Shown here piece by piece: positions 17,732-27,716 of a stretch of 64,000 nucleotides of DNA. The stretch spans positions 1 to 64,000 of the forward strand of contig NZ_CAMXCM010000006.1 in NCBI RefSeq assembly GCF_947179015.1. Reading direction: 5' to 3'. The stretch comes from Commensalibacter communis. GTDB taxonomy: Bacteria > Pseudomonadota > Alphaproteobacteria > Acetobacterales > Acetobacteraceae. The notes under the pieces were generated by a model. That model saw nothing but the letters and a program-made list of their open reading frames with translations. It searched no databases and had not been told where the DNA came from. Position 1 is the first letter of the stretch. Each line of letters opens with the position of its first letter. Position numbers and translations under genes: made by a program.

Positions 17732-17874
17732 AAAAATATCTTCTTTGTTATATAAATAAAATAGACTTGATTGTTTTAGCATATTGGCATGAACTATTGG
17801 GTGCTATAAATATTTTATACTACTATGCGAATAATGACTAATTAGGCTTTTTATTATTTTTTTGAGAAAGATAT

Positions 17875-19410
17875 ATGGAACTCTTACTGGATCCTTCGGC
17901 GTGGATGGGACTCATTACCCTAATTGTTTTGGAAATTGTCCTTGGGATCGATAACCTCGTCTTCGTAGCGATTATTGCTGATAAACTCCCTTTTAATCAG
18001 CGTGATAAAGCCAGAATTATTGGGCTGGTTTTGGCGATGGTGACGCGTTTAGGGTTGTTATCCATTGTGTCATGGATCGTGACACTGACCAAGCCGTTGG
18101 TCAGTTATGGAGGATTCAGCCTTTCTGTTCGTGATTTGATTTTAATTGTTGGCGGTATTTTCTTGCTTTTCAAAGCCACGATGGAGCTGCATGAACGATT
18201 AGAAGGGCATGAACATCAAGATAATCAAGGCAAAGGCAATGCTAAATTCTGGGTGGTGATTGCCCAGATCATTGTATTAGATGCCGTCTTTTCGCTAGAT
18301 TCTGTGATTACTGCGGTTGGAATGGTCAATGAACTTGCGATCATGATGGCTGCGGTTATCATTTCGATGATGGTGATGATTTATGCTTCTAAATCTCTGA
18401 CACGTTTTGTTATCGCCCATCCAACGGTGGTTGTGTTGTGCCTCAGCTTCTTGATGATGATTGGTGTCAGTTTGGTTGCTGATGGACTAGGGTTCCATAT
18501 TCCCAAAGGATATATTTACGCTGCGATCAGCTTTTCCTTGCTTATCGAATTCTTTAACCAAGTTGCTCGGCGCAATTTTCTTAAAAACCAATCCAAAAGA
18601 CCGTTTAGAGATCGAACAGCTGAAAAAATCTTGGGATTGCTGGGCGGTAATGGTGCGCAACGAATGGAAGGCAATGTTGAAAAATCTTTGCAAGAAAGTT
18701 TTGCCGAAGAAGAACGTTATATGATTAATGGGGTGTTGACCTTGGCATCACGTTCTTTGCGCAGTATCATGACCCCTCGTATAGAAGTTTCTTGGATTGA
18801 TTGTGAAGATTCTTTGGAAGAAATCAAAGATTTGATCATGGCCACACCGCATAATATCTTTCCAGTATGTCAAGGTGAGTTGGATAAAATCATTGGTGTG
18901 GTTAGAGCCAAAGATTTATTGATGGTTATTAATGATAATGGCAATGTTGCAGAATTTGCAGCACAACATCCGCCCATTATCGTGCCAGACATGATTGATG
19001 TGATTAATTTGCTGCCAATCCTAAAGAAAGCCAAAGGGCGTTTGGTTGTCATTACCAACGAATTCGATACGGTTCAAGGAATAGCAACCCCTGTTGATGT
19101 CTTGGAAGCGATTGCTGGGGAGTTTCCCGATGAAGATGAAACTTCAAAAATTGTGAAAGATGGCGATGGATGGCTTGTCAAAGGGGCGACCGATATTCAT
19201 TCTGTGATGATGACCTTGAATTGTGATGCGTTTTTCGATCATGATGAAGAATATGTTTCCCTAGCAGGATTTCTTTTTGCCCATCATAAACGAATATTGA
19301 GTGTTGGTGAAGTAGTCGAAATTCAACAATTAAAGTTTGAAGTTTTAGAAGTCAAAGACTATCGTATTGAATTAGTACGAATTACAAAAATAACAGACAC
19401 TGATGAATAA
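17875..19410 (+). CDS. TerC-family membrane protein with CBS and CorC/HlyC domains
   Basis: 511 residues. The first 235 form a TerC-type membrane domain with acidic residues inside helices ([29 protein letters not shown]). A cytoplasmic CBS pair follows (about 285-410: [46 protein letters not shown]) and then a CorC/HlyC transporter-associated domain (about 425-505). This is the common YoaE/YegH layout. TerC proteins are linked to metal handling, including manganese export; which metal here is unknown. Ribosome site GAGAAAG precedes the ATG. Confidence 0.85.
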   Translation: MELLLDPSAWMGLITLIVLEIVLGIDNLVFVAIIADKLPFNQRDKARIIGLVLAMVTRLGLLSIVSWIVTLTKPLVSYGGFSLSVRDLILIVGGIFLLFKATMELHERLEGHEHQDNQGKGNAKFWVVIAQIIVLDAVFSLDSVITAVGMVNELAIMMAAVIISMMVMIYASKSLTRFVIAHPTVVVLCLSFLMMIGVSLVADGLGFHIPKGYIYAAISFSLLIEFFNQVARRNFLKNQSKRPFRDRTAEKILGLLGGNGAQRMEGNVEKSLQESFAEEERYMINGVLTLASRSLRSIMTPRIEVSWIDCEDSLEEIKDLIMATPHNIFPVCQGELDKIIGVVRAKDLLMVINDNGNVAEFAAQHPPIIVPDMIDVINLLPILKKAKGRLVVITNEFDTVQGIATPVDVLEAIAGEFPDEDETSKIVKDGDGWLVKGATDIHSVMMTLNCDAFFDHDEEYVSLAGFLFAHHKRILSVGEVVEIQQLKFEVLEVKDYRIELVRITKITDTDE

Positions 19411-19456
19411 GTGACGATTTTGCTAACATGGGTATTTTGTTAAAAGGGATGGAAAA

Positions 19457-20371
19457 ATGGGGCTAGATATCAATGCAGCCAATGCTGGAACATTTAAGAT
19501 TGGTGGGGAAATCCCTGTTAATCGCATGGGTTTTGGCGCAATGCGTATTGTTGGACAAGGGGTTTGGGGAGAGCCTGAAGACCGCAATCAAGCAATCGCA
19601 ACGTTAAAACGTGCCGTTGAATTGGGAATTAATTTCATTGATACCGCCGATAGTTATGGTCCATTTATAAGTGAAGATTTAATTCGTGAAGCTTTATATC
19701 CTTATCCCCCAGAATTACTGATTGGAACAAAAGGGGGACATACTCGGCATGGCCCTGATATTTGGCGTCCGATTGGTAATCCCGATTATTTACGCCAATG
19801 TGTTCTGATGAGTTTACGTCGATTAAAGTTGGATCAGATTCGTTTTTGGCAATTACATCGTGTAGCAGAAGACACCCCCGCAGAAGTTCAATTTGAAGTT
19901 ATTGCTAAGATGCAGCAAGAGGGACTGATTGGTCATGTTGGCTTGTCGGCGGTCAACATTAGCATGATTAAAAAGGCACAAGAATTTTTCGAAGTGGTCT
20001 CTGTGCAAAATAAATATAATCTGATTAACCGTGAATCAGAAAAAGTTTTACAATATTGCGAAGCGCATAATATTGCCTTTATCCCTTATGCTCCTTTGGA
20101 TCAAAAAGAATTCGAAGAAGGGATCGTATTAAAAGAAATCATGATGCATAAACAAGCCACGGCTCGTCAAATTGCATTGGCATGGTTGTTAAGACGTGCC
20201 GAGCAGATTATTCCTATTCCTGGAACGGGTAAAGTCAACCATCTAGAAGAAAATACTGCAGCGGTGAATATAGAGTTGTCCGACGTTGAATTTGCGCGTT
20301 TAGACCAAGAAGGCGCAGAAATGTGGGAAAAACGTAAAAATTCTGTGAAATTATACTTAGCAGAAGACTAA
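19457..20371 (+). CDS. Aldo/keto reductase
   Basis: 304 residues with AAGGGATGG before the ATG. AKR signatures in order: GFGAMRIVGQG, FIDTADSYGP with the catalytic Asp and Tyr, a Lys in LLIGTKGGH, WQLHRVAEDTP with the catalytic His, and the NADPH-binding end IPIPGTGKVNHLEEN. It resembles the pyridoxal-reductase-like or oxidoreductase YdhF/YajO-type AKRs that reduce aldehydes with NADPH. The substrate cannot be told. Monocistronic by position. Confidence 0.85.
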   Translation: MGLDINAANAGTFKIGGEIPVNRMGFGAMRIVGQGVWGEPEDRNQAIATLKRAVELGINFIDTADSYGPFISEDLIREALYPYPPELLIGTKGGHTRHGPDIWRPIGNPDYLRQCVLMSLRRLKLDQIRFWQLHRVAEDTPAEVQFEVIAKMQQEGLIGHVGLSAVNISMIKKAQEFFEVVSVQNKYNLINRESEKVLQYCEAHNIAFIPYAPLDQKEFEEGIVLKEIMMHKQATARQIALAWLLRRAEQIIPIPGTGKVNHLEENTAAVNIELSDVEFARLDQEGAEMWEKRKNSVKLYLAED

Positions 20372-20482
20372 GTTTTTGATCTTCAACTTATTTGGCTTAT
20401 TTCAATTTTTTATGAAAATCTGTATATATGTCATTTAAGTTGAATTATTTATATTATTTTTTGAGAATAGAGCCTGTTTCAT

Positions 20483-23002
20483 ATGTCTCCTAAAACCCCT
20501 GATACTCGTGACTCTGAACGTAAACGTACTGCTGCTATTTCGCCCCGTCCTCGTTACAGGTTTTGGCGGATATTGATTGGGTCAATTACTGGATTGCTCT
20601 TACTGGTCCTTGTTGGCGGAGGGCTTGCGATATGGATTAAATATCAAAGCGCAGTCAAAGGGTTGCCAACTATTGAGGGTCTGCGGGATTATTCCCCACC
20701 TGTGATGAGTAGAATTTATTCAAACGACGATCAGGTCGTGGCAGAGTTGGCCTCTGAACGTCGGTTATTTGTGCCGATTGCAGCCATTCCTCAAAAAGTC
20801 AAAGATGCTTTTATTTCAACAGAAGATAAAAATTTCTATACACATGGTGGCGTGGATCCAATGGCGATTGGGCGTGCTTTGGTGCAAGACGTATTTCGTG
20901 TTCATGGCAAGCGCTTGGTGGGGGCATCGACGATTACTCAACAAGTTGCAAGAAACATGTTGCTAAATAATGATCGTAAGTTGGAACGAAAAATCAAAGA
21001 AGCCATTTTGGCAATGCGTATTGAGCAATCATTGACCAAAGATCAAATTCTTGAAATTTATTTGAATGAAATTTATTTAGGTGCTGGTGCTTATGGGGTG
21101 GCAGCAGCAGCACAGATTTATTTTCATAAAAATTTAGATCAATTAACAACGGCAGAAGCGGCATATTTGGGTGGGTTACCTAAATCGCCTTATAATTATG
21201 ATTTGTTCCGTAAGCCAGAGGCAGCAAAGCAACGACGTAATTTTGTGTTAAGTCGTATGGCGGAAACAGGTGCGATTACTCAGGAAGAAAAGGTTCAAGC
21301 CCAAAATGAACCAATCTCATCAAAAAGTATCAGTGGTCGTCGGGGACCCTTAGCAGGAACTGAATGGTATGCGGAGGCTGTTCGTCGTGATTTGATTGAT
21401 CGTTACGGTCTTGAAAAAACTATGCAAGGTGGATTGGAAGTTCATACCAGTCTTAATTTGCAAGATCAGGCGCTGGCAACCAAACTAATGCGTCAAGCCT
21501 TAATGAAATATGATCGGAATCACGGTTGGCGTGGTGCGGTCGCACATCTTGGGGCGGATGCTGTTGCGGATTGGGCAGAGAACTTAAAGAAACAGAAAGC
21601 GCCTGGTGGTATGTTGCCAAATTGGCGTTTGGCAATGGTATTAAATGCAAAAACAGGTGAAGTGGGCTGGGTGTCTGGTGGAGGGCGTGCAACCCATCAA
21701 GCAACCATTTTATCCAAAAGCCTATCTTGGTCGAAACGTAAACCATTAAAAGATGGTGATATCGTGATGGTTGAGCCTCAGTCAGAGGGTAATCAAGTTG
21801 AACTTTGTCAGATTCCTTTGATCGAAGGGGCATTGGTTTCGTTGGATGTCAGAACGGGACGCGTTTTGGCGATGTTTGGCGGTTGGTCTTTTGCAGAATC
21901 TCAGTTTAATAGAGCAACTCAAGCTCAACGCCAACCTGGTTCTTCTTTTAAACCGATTGTGTACTTGGCAGCGATGGAAAAAGGGATTTTACCGTCTCAG
22001 ATCTTTATGGATTCGCCGTTTTCCGTGGGGGATTGGCATCCGAACAATTATGAAAAGAATTTCTGGGGACCTACAGCGCTACATAATGGGTTAAGATATT
22101 CTCGTAACTTGGTGACTATTCGTTTGGCTGCACAGATTGGTATGGATGCCGTTGCTAATTTATCAATTGCACTGGGTGAAGTTGATTCAATGCCAAAAGT
22201 ATTGCCTGCTGTTTTGGGTGCGGTTGAAACGACGGTTTTACGTCATGCTGGAGCATATGCCAGCATTGCTGCGGGTGGTGTAGTTGTTCATCCAACGACG
22301 GTTGATTATATTCAGGATCGCAATGGTAAGGTCATTTGGCGTTCTGATGGGTTTGCAGCGAATAATGTAAATGATCCTAATCATTTACCAACTCTTACCG
22401 ATAATCGTAAACGGGTCGTATCAGAGCAGAGTTCTTACCAAATTATTACCATGATGGAAGATGTAATGCGTCGTGGAACAGGTTTTTCTTCTAGCAAAGG
22501 GATCGATACACCGATTGCTGGGAAAACAGGAACCTCTCAGAATTTTAACGATGCATGGTTTGCAGGTTTCTCGCCTGACGTTGTGACGATTGTTTGGTTT
22601 GGATTTGATACACCAAAAACCCTTGGAAGAGGGATGGCCGGTGGGATTTTGGCAGGGCCCGTCTGGAATGCGTATATGAAAGATGTATTGCCAACTTATC
22701 CAAAAAGAGATTTCATCAGACCATCAGGAATTGTTATGGCAAGTTATAGCACCAGCAAAGGAATGGTAACCGATGCGTTTAAAACCGATCAAAAACCAGG
22801 CGACAGCATTAATCTAAGTCCAGGAGCGGCGACGGGCACATTAAGTGCTGCTGATACGGGTGCTGAAAATGTTCCTGATTCCGAAGAAAACATGGGGGCT
22901 GGATATTCTGGGGACTACGTGAATGAAGGAGGAGCGATTAAACCGAAAACAACCCCATCATCAGGAGGGGGAGAGGATATTGGAATGGGTGGTTTGTATT
23001 AA
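20483..23002 (+). CDS. mrcA: Penicillin-binding protein 1A
   Basis: 839 residues: a cytoplasmic N-terminus, a membrane anchor at about 30-55, a glycosyltransferase domain (STEDKNFYTHGGVDP with the catalytic Glu, GASTITQQVARN, EIYLNEIYLGAGAYG), a linker, and a transpeptidase domain with SSFK (QPGSSFKPIVY, Ser near residue 485), SRN (RYSRNLVT) and KTG (AGKTGTSQNF, near 679). It polymerises and cross-links peptidoglycan. The C-terminal tail (about 760-839) is Gly/Ser-rich and disordered. It precedes prfB by 71 bases. Confidence 0.95.
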   Translation: MSPKTPDTRDSERKRTAAISPRPRYRFWRILIGSITGLLLLVLVGGGLAIWIKYQSAVKGLPTIEGLRDYSPPVMSRIYSNDDQVVAELASERRLFVPIAAIPQKVKDAFISTEDKNFYTHGGVDPMAIGRALVQDVFRVHGKRLVGASTITQQVARNMLLNNDRKLERKIKEAILAMRIEQSLTKDQILEIYLNEIYLGAGAYGVAAAAQIYFHKNLDQLTTAEAAYLGGLPKSPYNYDLFRKPEAAKQRRNFVLSRMAETGAITQEEKVQAQNEPISSKSISGRRGPLAGTEWYAEAVRRDLIDRYGLEKTMQGGLEVHTSLNLQDQALATKLMRQALMKYDRNHGWRGAVAHLGADAVADWAENLKKQKAPGGMLPNWRLAMVLNAKTGEVGWVSGGGRATHQATILSKSLSWSKRKPLKDGDIVMVEPQSEGNQVELCQIPLIEGALVSLDVRTGRVLAMFGGWSFAESQFNRATQAQRQPGSSFKPIVYLAAMEKGILPSQIFMDSPFSVGDWHPNNYEKNFWGPTALHNGLRYSRNLVTIRLAAQIGMDAVANLSIALGEVDSMPKVLPAVLGAVETTVLRHAGAYASIAAGGVVVHPTTVDYIQDRNGKVIWRSDGFAANNVNDPNHLPTLTDNRKRVVSEQSSYQIITMMEDVMRRGTGFSSSKGIDTPIAGKTGTSQNFNDAWFAGFSPDVVTIVWFGFDTPKTLGRGMAGGILAGPVWNAYMKDVLPTYPKRDFIRPSGIVMASYSTSKGMVTDAFKTDQKPGDSINLSPGAATGTLSAADTGAENVPDSEENMGAGYSGDYVNEGGAIKPKTTPSSGGGEDIGMGGLY

Positions 23003-23073
23003 ACAGACTTGAATTCATTTCAAAAAGTTGATAGTAATATTAAGAAGCATTTGCAATTGGAAGTTAAAAGGGT

Positions 23074-24205
23074 ATGTCTACAGAGAGTGAGGCCATTCAT
23101 CAAGTGATTGAGCAGTCGTTAGAGCTGCTGAGGAGGCATCTTTGACTGGGATGTTGCGTTGGATCGACTTGCGGAACTGAATCATCAAATCGAAGATCCT
23201 AATTTGTGGAATGATGCTGATAATGCACAAAAGATTATGCAAGAAAGAACTTATCTTGCTAATCAAATAGCGTTAGTTCGTAAGTTAGAGCAAGATTGTA
23301 AAGATAATCTTGAAATGATTGAATTGGCAGAAATTGAAGAGGATCAATCAATTGTTGATGATGCTTTAAATAACTTGAAAGCATTAGAAAAAGAAGTCAA
23401 ACGTCTTGAAATTGAAAGCTTGCTTTCTGGTGAAGCAGATCGTAATGATTGTTATATAGAGGTCAATTCTGGTGCAGGCGGAACTGAAGCTCAAGATTGG
23501 GCAGAAATGTTGTTGCGTATGTATACACGTTGGGCTGAACAACGTGGGTATAAAGTAACCTTTATGGAAAGTACGCAAGGGGAAACGGCGGGTATTAAAT
23601 CGGCAACGTTACAAATAAGTGGAATGAATGCGTATGGTTGGTTAAAGTCAGAGGCAGGTGTGCATCGTTTGGTACGTATTTCGCCGTTTGATTCTGCAAA
23701 ACGTCGTCATACATCATTTGCTTCTGTATGGGTATATCCTGTGATTGATGATTCAATACAGATTGACATTAATGAATCAGATTTGAAGGTCGATACGTAT
23801 CGTGCTTCTGGTGCGGGCGGGCAGCATATTAACAAGACAGAGTCTGCTATTCGAATTACGCATATGCCAACAGGAATTGTCGTAGCTTGTCAAACGGATC
23901 GTTCACAACATCGTAACCGTGCCACGGCAATGGAAATGTTAAAAGCACGTATGTACGAAGCTGAGTTGAAGAAAAGAGAAGAGGCCGCTGCTCAAACAGA
24001 AGCAGGAAAAACAGATATTGGTTGGGGACATCAAATTCGTTCGTATGTTTTGGCACCTTATCAGTTGGTTAAAGATTTGCGTACAGAGGTTGAGAAAACA
24101 AATCCGCAAGCTGTATTGGATGGGGATTTGGATGAATTTATGGCAGCAGCTTTAGCATTACGGGTTGGGGCAACACGTTCAGAAGCCAGTGCTCAGGCAT
24201 CGTAA
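23074..24205 (+). CDS. prfB: Peptide chain release factor 2, programmed +1 frameshift
   Basis: Translation starts at ATG 23074 and reads 23 codons to CTT (23140-23142) before an in-frame TGA (23143-23145); shifting one base forward continues GAC TGG GAT... to 24205, giving 376 residues. The shift site is listed separately. RF2 hallmarks: the SPF motif (RISPFDSAKRR) for stop recognition and GGQ (ASGAGGQHINKTES) for peptidyl-tRNA hydrolysis. The frameshift is the known autoregulatory device that measures RF2 level, so this is not a broken gene. Confidence 0.97.
23131..23146 (+). promoter_or_regulatory. prfB programmed +1 frameshift site
   Basis: Contains an internal Shine-Dalgarno AGGAGG (23131-23136), a three-base spacer, and the slippery CTT TGA C. 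This matches the well-known bacterial prfB signal in order and spacing. Low RF2 slows termination at TGA and favours the shift. Confidence 0.97.
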
Positions 24206-24260
24206 ATAAAACAAAAATTGGGTGGATTATGGGTTTATACAGAATAGGAAGTATTCATTG

Positions 24261-24968
24261 ATGGTCAGTTTGAATGAGCGTCATCCTGTTGAGCATGTTA
24301 TTGGCTTCATCGGAGTTGTTATTTTTCACCTCTTGGTGATATGGCTTTTGGTGGTGTTTTTATCAACCCCTAAAAAGGAACAAGCTGAAACGCTTCCTGT
24401 ACAGGTTCAAGTTATTGATGTTGCTTCTTCTGCTTCATCTTCAGCATCAGCGCAACCGCCAGCCCCTGAAATGATTGTGCCACCGCCTCCTGAAATTGAA
24501 CCACCCCCAATTAATACAGAGGCACCACCCCAACCCAAGCCTCCTCCGGTGGTAAAGAAAAAACAGGTTAAAAAACGTCCTCCTGTTACGCCACCTGCAC
24601 ATAGTCAGCCAGCTTCTCAACCTGAGGCAACTTCTGGTTCGATGGTGGGAACGCAAGGTCAAGGTCAATCAAACGCAGGTTTGGGTAAGCCTGACCGCAG
24701 TGCAGGTAGTCGTCCGTTGAATGGGGCGCAGATTGAGTATCCACCTGATATGGAGGCGGCTCAAAAAGAAGGACGGGTTATTTTATCTTGTGATGTAGAG
24801 ACCGATGGTTCAACCAGTAATTGTCATGTGATTAGTTCCTCTGGGGGCATGTCATTTACAAAGGCTGCTTTGAAATACGTCAATAGTGCTCGATATCGTC
24901 CTGCAACCAAGAATGGTGCGCCTGTTAAAGAATTAGGTCATCGTTATACCATTAACTTTAGATTATAA
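24261..24968 (+). CDS. tonB: TonB energy transducer
   Basis: 235 residues from ATG 24261 (AGGAAG upstream; the frame opens at 24222 with TTG). One N-terminal membrane helix (about 17-38, VIGFIGVVIFHLLVIW), then a Pro/Lys-rich periplasmic spacer (PPPPEIEPPPINTE to KKRPPVTPP), a Gly/Ser/Gln linker, and a TonB C-terminal domain (YPPDMEAAQKEGRVILSCDV...ARYRPATKNGAPVKE). It carries proton-motive energy from ExbB-ExbD to outer-membrane receptors. Followed closely by a second TonB-domain gene and the exb genes. Confidence 0.9.
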   Translation: MVSLNERHPVEHVIGFIGVVIFHLLVIWLLVVFLSTPKKEQAETLPVQVQVIDVASSASSSASAQPPAPEMIVPPPPEIEPPPINTEAPPQPKPPPVVKKKQVKKRPPVTPPAHSQPASQPEATSGSMVGTQGQGQSNAGLGKPDRSAGSRPLNGAQIEYPPDMEAAQKEGRVILSCDVETDGSTSNCHVISSSGGMSFTKAALKYVNSARYRPATKNGAPVKELGHRYTINFRL

Positions 24969-24982
24969 GGGTATTACTTTTA

Positions 24983-25408
24983 TTGGCAGAGTTATATCAT
25001 CTTTTACAAATGTTCTTTTCAGCATTATTATTTTTGCTGAGTTGTTTAGGATCCCTGGGTCAGTTTTTATACCCTTGGGCTAATAAAACAGAACAAGAAG
25101 CGAAAAGAACGAACATAGGGGCAATAACGCATGCAGCAGGCAGTCATCCTCTCAATGGTGTTCAACCTCAATATCCAGTAGATATGCTGGGGAATCACAA
25201 AGAAGGAAGGGTGATATTGTCTTGTGATGTAGAAGTGACAGGAAAGCCCGTCGATTGTCAGATAACGCAAAGCAGTGGATATAAAGCATTTGATATGGCT
25301 GCGTTACGGTATATGATGTATGCTTTATTTGATCCAGCGATGCGAGATGGTATTCCTGTTAAGGAATATAAACATCGTTATGTTGTTGATTTTAAATTAG
25401 GTCAATAA
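24983..25408 (+). CDS. Short TonB-domain protein without proline spacer
   Basis: 141 residues. The C-terminal 85 residues are a clear duplicate of the preceding gene's TonB domain (SHPLNGVQPQYPVDM, EGRVILSCDVEVTGK, YKHRYVVDFKLG). There is one membrane helix at the N-terminus (MFFSALLFLLSCLGSLG) but only about 30 residues between it and the domain, too short to span the periplasm in the usual way. The start is uncertain: TTG 24983, or ATG 25010. Either a degraded duplicate or a short TonB acting with another partner. Confidence 0.7.
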   Translation: MAELYHLLQMFFSALLFLLSCLGSLGQFLYPWANKTEQEAKRTNIGAITHAAGSHPLNGVQPQYPVDMLGNHKEGRVILSCDVEVTGKPVDCQITQSSGYKAFDMAALRYMMYALFDPAMRDGIPVKEYKHRYVVDFKLGQ

Positions 25409-25866
25409 GCAATATGTTACAAAGAATGATTAATTTAATTGTGCTATATGAGAACATACAAAAGTTGCGAAACATGTCCTCTAACACAGCAAATGCAAAA
25501 AAATATACTTTTTGGGGTCGTAAAATGTCAAAAAAACACTCAGCAAATCAAAGTAAGTTGACTGCTTCTTCTGACTCAATGAAAAACGAAGGCATTGAGG
25601 AGAACCCGTTTGCTTTGTAGTGCAAAATTGTTCAGAAAGACTGTCAAAAGAGATGATGGTTTTTTTGCCAGTAAACTAACCCGAAATATTTTAAGGTATA
25701 TTTACTTAAAATTTGTTTTGCGTTTGATGCTTGTCATCTCACGAAATCTTGTTTGCAAGTTTCTTTCTGAAATGCGTTTTCGTTTTTGTTAGTCCATCGA
25801 ATATAAAGACTAGATTATCTTTGAACCAGTTTGCTTTTTTGTTTTGTTGAGGAATATTTTTAAATT
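25409..25866 (+). other. 458-bp spacer with a doubtful small ORF (25474-25620)
   Basis: A 48-codon frame at 25474-25620 encodes a Ser/Lys-rich peptide ending EENPFAL, which resembles the short motif AENPYGL in the ExbB N-terminal region just downstream. It has no ribosome site of note. It may be a decayed ExbB-like start; the rest of the spacer looks like leader sequence for exbB. Confidence 0.35.
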
Positions 25867-26796
25867 ATGAGTAAGCGTTATCACTTTGTTCGTTATGTTG
25901 CTCCTGTTGCTTTTACATTGGCAATGGCGGTGGCTGCTAATCAAACAACTATGGCACAACAACCTAATCAACCAGCCCCTGTGCAACCTGCTGCAGCCCC
26001 TGCACAACCTGCAGCACCAGCTCCTTCTGCACAACCTGTCCCTGCACAGCAGCCAGTATCTGCCATACCTGCATCTGGTGAAGATAAAGCTAAATCTGCT
26101 GAAAATCCTTATGGATTAAAAGCATTATGGTCTGGTGGGGATATTGTTTCTCGAATTACCTTATTGATTTTGGCTATTATGTCTATTGGCAGTTGGTATG
26201 TAATTGTTATTAAAATTATTGCACAAAATCGTGTTGCGGGTGCGTATAAAGAAGTCAACCGCAAAAAATTCTGGCAACAAAAGAATTTACAACAAAGTGC
26301 TGACGTTTTAAGTGCGCAATCTGCATATCGCTATATTACTGAAAATGGTATCGAGGCAGCTCAACATCACAAAGGGGCTTTGCAAGATTCAATCGATTTA
26401 TATAGCTGGGTTTCCATGAGCCTGCATCGTGCATTGGATCATATTCAAGGACGTTTACAAAGTGGATTGGCTTTTCTTGGAACGGTGGGATCAACAGCAC
26501 CATTCGTTGGGTTGTTTGGAACGGTTTGGGGGATTCATCACGCGCTATCAGCCATCAGCATTGCAGGTCAAGCAACCTTGGATAAAGTGGCAGGACCAGT
26601 GGGTGAAGCGTTAATCATGACTGCAATCGGGTTGGCAACCGCTGTACCAGCAGTGTTGGGATATAACTTTTTAGTCCGTCGCAACAAAGTGGTGATGGAT
26701 CAAGCGCGCAATTTCACCGCAGACGTTCAATGTGTACTCATTGGTGGCAATCCTCAAGGTAAAAATCCTGCAACGAAAGAAAGTGACGCTGCATGA
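25867..26796 (+). CDS. exbB: ExbB-type proton channel subunit
   Basis: 309 residues. A signal-peptide-like N-terminus (VAPVAFTLAMAVAANQTTMA) leads to an Ala/Pro/Gln-rich periplasmic stretch (about 30-75), then the MotA/TolQ/ExbB core: first helix ITLLILAIMSIGSWYVIV, and the conserved FLGTVGSTAPFVGLFGTVWGI followed by GPVGEALIMTAIGLATAVPAV. It forms the inner-membrane channel that drives TonB. Its stop overlaps exbD by four bases. Confidence 0.92.
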   Translation: MSKRYHFVRYVAPVAFTLAMAVAANQTTMAQQPNQPAPVQPAAAPAQPAAPAPSAQPVPAQQPVSAIPASGEDKAKSAENPYGLKALWSGGDIVSRITLLILAIMSIGSWYVIVIKIIAQNRVAGAYKEVNRKKFWQQKNLQQSADVLSAQSAYRYITENGIEAAQHHKGALQDSIDLYSWVSMSLHRALDHIQGRLQSGLAFLGTVGSTAPFVGLFGTVWGIHHALSAISIAGQATLDKVAGPVGEALIMTAIGLATAVPAVLGYNFLVRRNKVVMDQARNFTADVQCVLIGGNPQGKNPATKESDAA

Positions 26797-27248
26797 GCAT
26801 TCACATAGGTGGTCCTCGCGGTGGCGGGGATTATGGGGGAATGGGAGGAGAGGAAAACGAAGTCGTTTCCGAAATTAACACAACCCCTTTGGTTGATATT
26901 ATGTTGGTTTTGTTGATTATTTTCTTAATCACCATTCCTGTTGCAACGCACTCGGTACAGGTTAATCTGCCTGAACGGATGAGCCATCTGACGGTTGTGA
27001 AGCAAGGCAATATTGTATTAGCAGTTGATGGGCAGGGAAAAATGTTCTGGAATGAACAACCTATTGCTGACATCAGCACTTTAAATACGAAACTTGCCGA
27101 AATTGCTGCGTTAAAACCGCAACCTCAAATACAAATCCGTGGTGATATCAGTGCGCGCTATGAGTTTGTGGGAAAAGTGGTTGAAGCTTGCCAACAAGCG
27201 GGGATCAGCCGTGTTGACTTTATTACACAACCACCAAAGCCAAATTAG
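26793..27248 (+). CDS. exbD: ExbD biopolymer transport protein (first copy)
   Basis: 151 residues, start overlapping exbB as ATGA. A Gly-rich cytoplasmic N-terminus, then INTTPLVDIMLVLLIIFLI with the essential membrane Asp, and a periplasmic domain ending ISRVDFITQPP. It gates proton flow with ExbB. Confidence 0.93.
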   Translation: MSIHIGGPRGGGDYGGMGGEENEVVSEINTTPLVDIMLVLLIIFLITIPVATHSVQVNLPERMSHLTVVKQGNIVLAVDGQGKMFWNEQPIADISTLNTKLAEIAALKPQPQIQIRGDISARYEFVGKVVEACQQAGISRVDFITQPPKPN

Positions 27249-27257
27249 AGGGCATTA

Positions 27258-27704
27258 ATGATGAATAATAATACATTAAGAACCCGACAAATGCGCCGCC
27301 TTTCTATGCAAAAAAGCTCAGAAGAGGAAGAGGTGATTGTTGATATTAACACGACCCCATTAATTGACGTGATGTTGGTGCTGTTGGTGATGCTGATCAT
27401 TACCATTCCTTTGCAAACACAATCTGTACAACTTGCGTTGGGCAGTGGGGAACCTGTTCAAGCAGAGCCTCCACCAAGTTTAACGGTTGGCATTGATTTT
27501 GACAATACGATCTCGTTCGATAATCAGAATGTTGCCAACGAAGATGCGTTGCAACAGAAATTCAAAGAAATCGCAGCACTTCCAGATCAACCAACAATTT
27601 TTATTAAACCCAACAGATTGGCAAGCTATAAAACCGTTGCCATCATCATGGCGGATGCTCAGCGATTGGGGATAAAAAAAATCGGGATCATGGGACAAAA
27701 CTAA
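27258..27704 (+). CDS. exbD: ExbD biopolymer transport protein (second copy)
   Basis: 148 residues, nine bases after the first exbD. It has the same signature (INTTPLIDVMLVLLVMLII) with the membrane Asp kept, and a divergent periplasmic half (DFDNTISFDNQNV, LGIKKIGIMG). Paired ExbD genes after one ExbB are a known layout; the two may form heterodimers or serve different TonB proteins. Confidence 0.92.
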   Translation: MMNNNTLRTRQMRRLSMQKSSEEEEVIVDINTTPLIDVMLVLLVMLIITIPLQTQSVQLALGSGEPVQAEPPPSLTVGIDFDNTISFDNQNVANEDALQQKFKEIAALPDQPTIFIKPNRLASYKTVAIIMADAQRLGIKKIGIMGQN

Positions 27705-27716
27705 GACGGGATAGAG

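Noticed and set aside
23143-23145. prfB as a pseudogene because of an in-frame TGA
   Set aside because: The site matches the known programmed frameshift signal exactly and the downstream frame is intact.
25595-25792. ORF with a hydrophobic, basic product before exbB
   Set aside because: No ribosome site, no recognisable pattern, and it overlaps the other doubtful frame; treated as leader or remnant sequence.
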